A DNA stretch of 17,131 nt from Niveispirillum sp. (GTDB lineage: Bacteria; Pseudomonadota; Alphaproteobacteria; Azospirillales; Azospirillaceae): assembly GCA_016463045.1 (NCBI GenBank), contig JAEMSB010000029.1, positions 1 to 17,131 of the forward strand, given 5' to 3'. The notes under the pieces are model-generated. The model was given only the letters and a program-made list of their open reading frames with translations, was not told the DNA's origin and ran no database searches. The translations under genes and the position numbers were made by a program. Each line of letters opens with the position of its first letter. Within the stretch, counting starts at the first letter, position 1. Of this stretch, positions 13,769-17,131 are shown one piece after another.

Positions 13769-14809
13769 GTGGCAGATCGCAAGCCGACGATCATTGATGT
13801 GGCCCGCGCCGCCGGCGCGTCGATCAAGACCGTTTCCCGCGTTATGAACAATGAACGCTATGTCAGCGCGGAAACGCGCGAACGTGTTCAGCGGGTGATG
13901 GCGGAATTGCAGTTCCAGCCCAACAAGTCGGCGCAAAGCCTGAAGGGCGACAAATCCTACCTGATCGCCCATGTCTATGGTGATCCGGGCGGTCCCTATA
14001 CCGGCCAAATCCAGATGGGCCTGCTGACCCGGTTCCGCGACCAGGGCTATCACCTGCTGATCGAGGAAATCGATTATCGCGGCGACGATGTGGAAGACCG
14101 TGTCAGCAAGCTGGTCAATCAGCTGAACCTGGACGCTGTCGTCCTGACCGCCCCTGTGACCGACAATGACACGGTGATCAGCGTCATCGAACGGGCCAAC
14201 ATCCCCTATGTCCGTGTCACGCCGCAGCATGAACGCGATGGCGGTTCCTCGGTGCGGATTGATGAACGGGCGGCGGCCAATGACCTGACCATGCATCTGT
14301 TGGCTTTCGGTCACCGGCGCATCGGCTTCATCAAGGGACCGGAACATCATGCCGGCACCCGTCTGCGCTATTCGGGCTATTGCGACGCACTGCGCGAATA
14401 TGGGCTGGAACCGGACCCGGAAATCATTGAACAGGGCGGCTTCACCTACCGTTCCGCCCTGCCCTGCACCCGCCGCCTCCTGTCGCTGGCCGAGCCGCCG
14501 ACAGCCATTGTCGCATCAAACGACGAAATGGCCGCCGCCGTCCTGTCCGTGGCCCATGACCGGGGCTTGTCCCTGCCGGGCGACCTGTCGGTGGTCGGTT
14601 TCGACGATATCGAACTGGCCGAAATGGTCTGGCCGCCCCTGACAACGGTGAAGCAGCCCATCCAGGAACTGGCCGATGCAGCGGCGGAAATCCTGGTGAA
14701 TATCCTGACACGGAAAAAGCAGCCGGGTGAGCCTGCACCCCAGGCCCATCGCGTGCTGCCCCACCATGTCGTCATCCGCCGGTCCACTGCTCCGCCCGCA
14801 CGGCGGTGA
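13769..14809 (+). CDS. LacI-family transcriptional regulator
   Basis: A protein of about 346 residues from a GTG at 13769, which has AGG nine bases upstream; an ATG at 13751 in the same frame would add six residues. The N-terminus gives the LacI HTH (TIIDVARAAGASIKTVSRVM) and the hinge-helix region (NERYVSAETRERV...LQFQPNKSAQSLKG). The periplasmic-binding-protein-like effector domain follows: GDPGGPYTGQIQMGLL, then FGHRRIGFIKGPE, AIVASNDEMAAAV, and SVVGFDDIELAEMVWPPLTTV near the end. It would repress sugar-utilisation genes until a sugar binds. It converges on two tryptophan-halogenase-like genes with a 17-bp gap, as in carbohydrate-uptake loci of related bacteria. The sugar is not identifiable. 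Confidence 0.92.
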   Translation: MADRKPTIIDVARAAGASIKTVSRVMNNERYVSAETRERVQRVMAELQFQPNKSAQSLKGDKSYLIAHVYGDPGGPYTGQIQMGLLTRFRDQGYHLLIEEIDYRGDDVEDRVSKLVNQLNLDAVVLTAPVTDNDTVISVIERANIPYVRVTPQHERDGGSSVRIDERAAANDLTMHLLAFGHRRIGFIKGPEHHAGTRLRYSGYCDALREYGLEPDPEIIEQGGFTYRSALPCTRRLLSLAEPPTAIVASNDEMAAAVLSVAHDRGLSLPGDLSVVGFDDIELAEMVWPPLTTVKQPIQELADAAAEILVNILTRKKQPGEPAPQAHRVLPHHVVIRRSTAPPARR

Positions 14810-14826
14810 ACCGGCATCCCGGTCCC

Positions 14827-16341
14827 TTAAAAATCCCGTTCCGCGCGGCAATGGTCGCGCAGGAACTGCGCATGATGCGGCAGACCCGCGACCTGCGCCT
14901 TCAGCAGCGGGGCGGACCGGTCCAGCGTTTCGGTGATCACGCTCATCGGTACCTTGTCCACAAACGGCTGATACCGCGCTGGGCGCACGCCCATGCCTTC
15001 ATAGACCGACTGCCAACTGGCGGCCCCGAACAGTTCTTCCAGCCCCTGACGCAGGATACCGGTCGCCTTGAACAGGTCCATACGGGCGCGCAGGCTAGCC
15101 GGGATCGGCGTACGCTGGGCCGCGCGCCAGAACGGCGTGTCGTCGCGCTGTGTGGTGCAGTAATGCAGCACGATGAAATCGCGCACCTCCTCATATTCCG
15201 CCGCGACGCGGCGGTTGAATTCGGCCTGAAGTGACGGGTCGATATCGGCATCGGGGAAGAAGCGGAACAGGTAGTCGACAGCGCGATAGACCAGATGGAT
15301 GGCCGTTGATTCCAGCGGCTCAATGAATCCGGCGGCCAGGCCCAGCGCCACGCAGTTCTTTTCCCACATCTTGGCCCGCATGCCGGTCTTGAAGGGGATG
15401 ATGTTCGGCTCGATCAAGGGGCGGCCCTTCACCTGACGCATCAGGGTCGCTACCGCCTCATCATCCGACAGGAAGCGGCTGGAATAGACATAGCCGTTGC
15501 CTGCCCGGTGCTGCAGCGGAATGCGCCAGCGCCAGCCGCAATCTTGCGCCTGGGACAGGGTGTAGGGATGCACATCGGCATCATCGTCGGTGTTCTCTGT
15601 CTGCACCGCCACGGCCCGGTCACACAAAAGCTCATCGGCCCAGCTGACATAGCCCACGCCCAACGTCTGACCGATCAGCAGGGCACGGAAGCCCGTGCAG
15701 TCGATGAAGAAATCGCCGTCCACAACCTTGCCATTGGCCAGGTCCAGCCCCGCAATGGACCCGTCGGGATGGGTGCGCACCCGGTTGATCCGCCCCTCCG
15801 TCCGGGTCACGCCACGTTCTTCGGCGTAGCGGCGCAGATACTGCGCCACCCGCTTGGCATCGACATGCAGGGCATAGGACGCAGACGCGATCATGGTGCG
15901 CGGCGCCTTGAAGGGCAGCAGGAATTTCATCTGGTCGGCCATCACCGTGGCCGCCGCGAAATCCTGCAATTCCGACGGATGACCCGCCGCCTTGGCCCGC
16001 AGCCAGCATTGATAGAATTCGTGATTGTCGATCAACCCACCCAGCGTGCCGAACGGGTGGTAGTAATGCTGGTTCTTCTTGAACCAATCCTCGAACCGGA
16101 TGGCCAGCTTGAAGCTGGCATTGGTCGATTTGATGAAATCCTGCTCGTCAATCCCCAGACTGCGCAGCAGTACGACGAAGGGCGGAATGGTGCTTTCGCC
16201 CACGCCGATGGTGCCGATCTCATCGGATTCAACCAACTCGACGGCGGTGCCCGTTCCCTTCGTCATGAAGGACAGCATGGCGGCGGTGATCCAGCCGGCC
16301 GTACCGCCCCCGGCGATGACGATCTTGTTCAACGGCTTCAT
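14827..16341 (-). CDS. Tryptophan-halogenase-like flavin-dependent protein (copy 1)
   Basis: A 504-residue member of the Trp_halogenase family. It has the FAD dinucleotide fold GGGTAGW at 11-17, the IGVGESTIPPF segment, a Lys78 at the position of the catalytic lysine of PrnA-type halogenases (in STNASFKLAIRFEDW), the family motif GWRWRIPL at 269-276, and FIEPLESTAIHL at 339-350 with the conserved glutamate. Real halogenases use reduced FAD and chloride to halogenate tryptophan. Many members in TonB-receptor carbohydrate loci have unproven substrates, so halogenation is only possible here. A good AGAGGG site precedes the ATG at 16341. It lies 30 bp downstream of the second copy, probably in one operon. 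Confidence 0.9.
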   Translation of the reverse strand: MKPLNKIVIAGGGTAGWITAAMLSFMTKGTGTAVELVESDEIGTIGVGESTIPPFVVLLRSLGIDEQDFIKSTNASFKLAIRFEDWFKKNQHYYHPFGTLGGLIDNHEFYQCWLRAKAAGHPSELQDFAAATVMADQMKFLLPFKAPRTMIASASYALHVDAKRVAQYLRRYAEERGVTRTEGRINRVRTHPDGSIAGLDLANGKVVDGDFFIDCTGFRALLIGQTLGVGYVSWADELLCDRAVAVQTENTDDDADVHPYTLSQAQDCGWRWRIPLQHRAGNGYVYSSRFLSDDEAVATLMRQVKGRPLIEPNIIPFKTGMRAKMWEKNCVALGLAAGFIEPLESTAIHLVYRAVDYLFRFFPDADIDPSLQAEFNRRVAAEYEEVRDFIVLHYCTTQRDDTPFWRAAQRTPIPASLRARMDLFKATGILRQGLEELFGAASWQSVYEGMGVRPARYQPFVDKVPMSVITETLDRSAPLLKAQVAGLPHHAQFLRDHCRAERDF

Positions 16342-16371
16342 GACGTTCCCTCTTGTCCGATTTCTTGTTGG

Positions 16372-17131
16372 TTAAGGCGCGACCTTGGCGTACCGGTCGA
16401 TAAATTCCTGATGTGTGGGGCAATCGGCCACCGTGTCGGCAATGGCCTTGCGCATGCCGGCCAGCCCGCGCGACAGGCTGGGCACATCAAACCCGTCCAA
16501 TGCCGGATCATAGCCGTCGGGCAGAAAATCAAACCCGGCATAGATGGCGAGCCAGCTTGCGGGCTGGAACATCTCCCAGCGGTAGCGGACCATGTGGCCC
16601 CGCCGCTTCCACATCTCCACCTTTCTGGTCAATGTGTCAGGCAGATCGATGGCCCGGCAATCGCGCCAGAATTCCGTATCCTCGCGGCGGTTCAGCCAGT
16701 AATGCAGGATGATGAAGTCGCGCACCCGCTCCATCTCCCGCCGGCTCCAGTCATTATATTCTTCGACCAGCAGCGGATCGATATCGCGGCCCGGAAACAG
16801 CTGCTTCAGCTTGTCGATACCCGTTTCAATCAAGGCGATGGACGTGCTTTCCAACGGTTCCAGGAAGCCTGACGACAGGCCGATGGCAACGCAGTTTCCT
16901 TTCCACGCCTGTTTGCGGCGGCCCGGCGTGAAGGCGATGCGGCGCGGTGCCATTTTCAGATCGCCCCCCACGGTGACCAGCAGTTCCGCCTCGGCGTCAC
17001 TGTCGCTGATATGCCGGCTGGAATAGACGTAGCCGTGGCCGGTCCGGTGCTGAAGCGGGATGGTCCAGCGCCAGCCGGCATTGTGCGCCGTGACACGGGT
17101 GAAGGGCGGGGGCGGATTAATGGCATGTCCC
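16372..17131 (-). CDS. Tryptophan-halogenase-like protein (copy 2), C-terminal part (cut by window edge)
   Basis: The frame is open from the window edge to the stop at 16372, giving about 252 residues. The part nearest the edge contains NAGWRWTIPLQHRTGHGYVY (GWRWTIP at 17056-17076), matching the GWxWxIP halogenase motif. Downstream lie NCVAIGLSSGFLEPLESTSI, with the conserved Glu, and EYNDWSRREMERVRDFIILHYW. The N-terminal FAD fold and catalytic lysine are outside the window. It aligns end to end with copy 1 in these regions, so the two are paralogues arranged head to tail 30 bp apart. Its first codons and promoter are not visible. Confidence 0.88.
   Translation of the reverse strand, partial: GHAINPPPPFTRVTAHNAGWRWTIPLQHRTGHGYVYSSRHISDSDAEAELLVTVGGDLKMAPRRIAFTPGRRKQAWKGNCVAIGLSSGFLEPLESTSIALIETGIDKLKQLFPGRDIDPLLVEEYNDWSRREMERVRDFIILHYWLNRREDTEFWRDCRAIDLPDTLTRKVEMWKRRGHMVRYRWEMFQPASWLAIYAGFDFLPDGYDPALDGFDVPSLSRGLAGMRKAIADTVADCPTHQEFIDRYAKVAP

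Noticed and set aside
14810..14823. Hairpin ACCGG-CATC-CCGGT between lacI-type and halogenase-like stops
   Set aside because: The stem is only 5 bp and no T-run follows on either strand, so a bidirectional terminator is not supported.
15508..16872. Plus-strand 454-codon frame opposite the two halogenase-like genes
   Set aside because: It spans two real minus-strand genes and their gap, and the translation lacks any protein-like domain. It is typical of an antisense frame.

Overview
The window is GC-rich, densely coded chromosomal DNA from an alphaproteobacterium. It probably belongs to Rhodospirillales/Azospirillaceae (an Azospirillum- or Niveispirillum-like genus), inferred from protein style, a sigma-54 flagellar promoter, a GTTC-N7-GTTC LexA-type box, and an MCP with a C-terminal PilZ domain. 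All intergenic gaps are shorter than about 210 bp. No rRNA, tRNA, CRISPR array, transposase or phage gene was seen.

Layout. (1) 1-2498: fatty-acyl/ketone metabolism. A thiolase is followed by the N-terminus of an acyl-CoA dehydrogenase on the minus strand, with a divergent AraC-family regulator. (2) 2495-5453: housekeeping genes. These are a Kup potassium transporter (minus), a small MmcQ/YjbR protein and a Tat-type lytic-transglycosylase-like protein (both plus). (3) 5455-7566: a minus-strand run of a Mug-like DNA glycosylase, a 96-bp palindromic element, a FliN protein, and a PA0069-type radical SAM protein (SplB/COG1533 group) with an apparent SOS box directly before its start. (4) 7640-11143: the flagellar operon flgF-flgG-flgA-flgH, led by a near-perfect sigma-54 -24/-12 promoter and closed by a strong hairpin. 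It encodes the distal rod, the P-ring chaperone and the L-ring. flgI is not in the window. (5) 11225-13567: an FNR/CRP-type regulator convergent with a soluble globin-coupled chemoreceptor that ends in a PilZ domain. Both look like oxygen or redox sensing parts. (6) 13751-17131: a LacI-family regulator convergent with two tandem flavin-dependent tryptophan-halogenase-like genes, the upstream one cut by the window edge. This resembles the carbohydrate-uptake loci (TonB receptor, halogenase-like protein, LacI) of several alphaproteobacteria.

How the parts may work together: much of the window concerns motility and its sensory control (FliN, FlgF/G/A/H, heme chemoreceptor with a c-di-GMP-binding domain, FNR-like regulator). 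Two minus-strand genes concern DNA damage (Mug-like glycosylase, SOS-box radical SAM protein). The most notable non-standard signals are the LexA-type box, the palindrome that supplies the stop codon of the glycosylase gene, and the globin-MCP-PilZ fusion.
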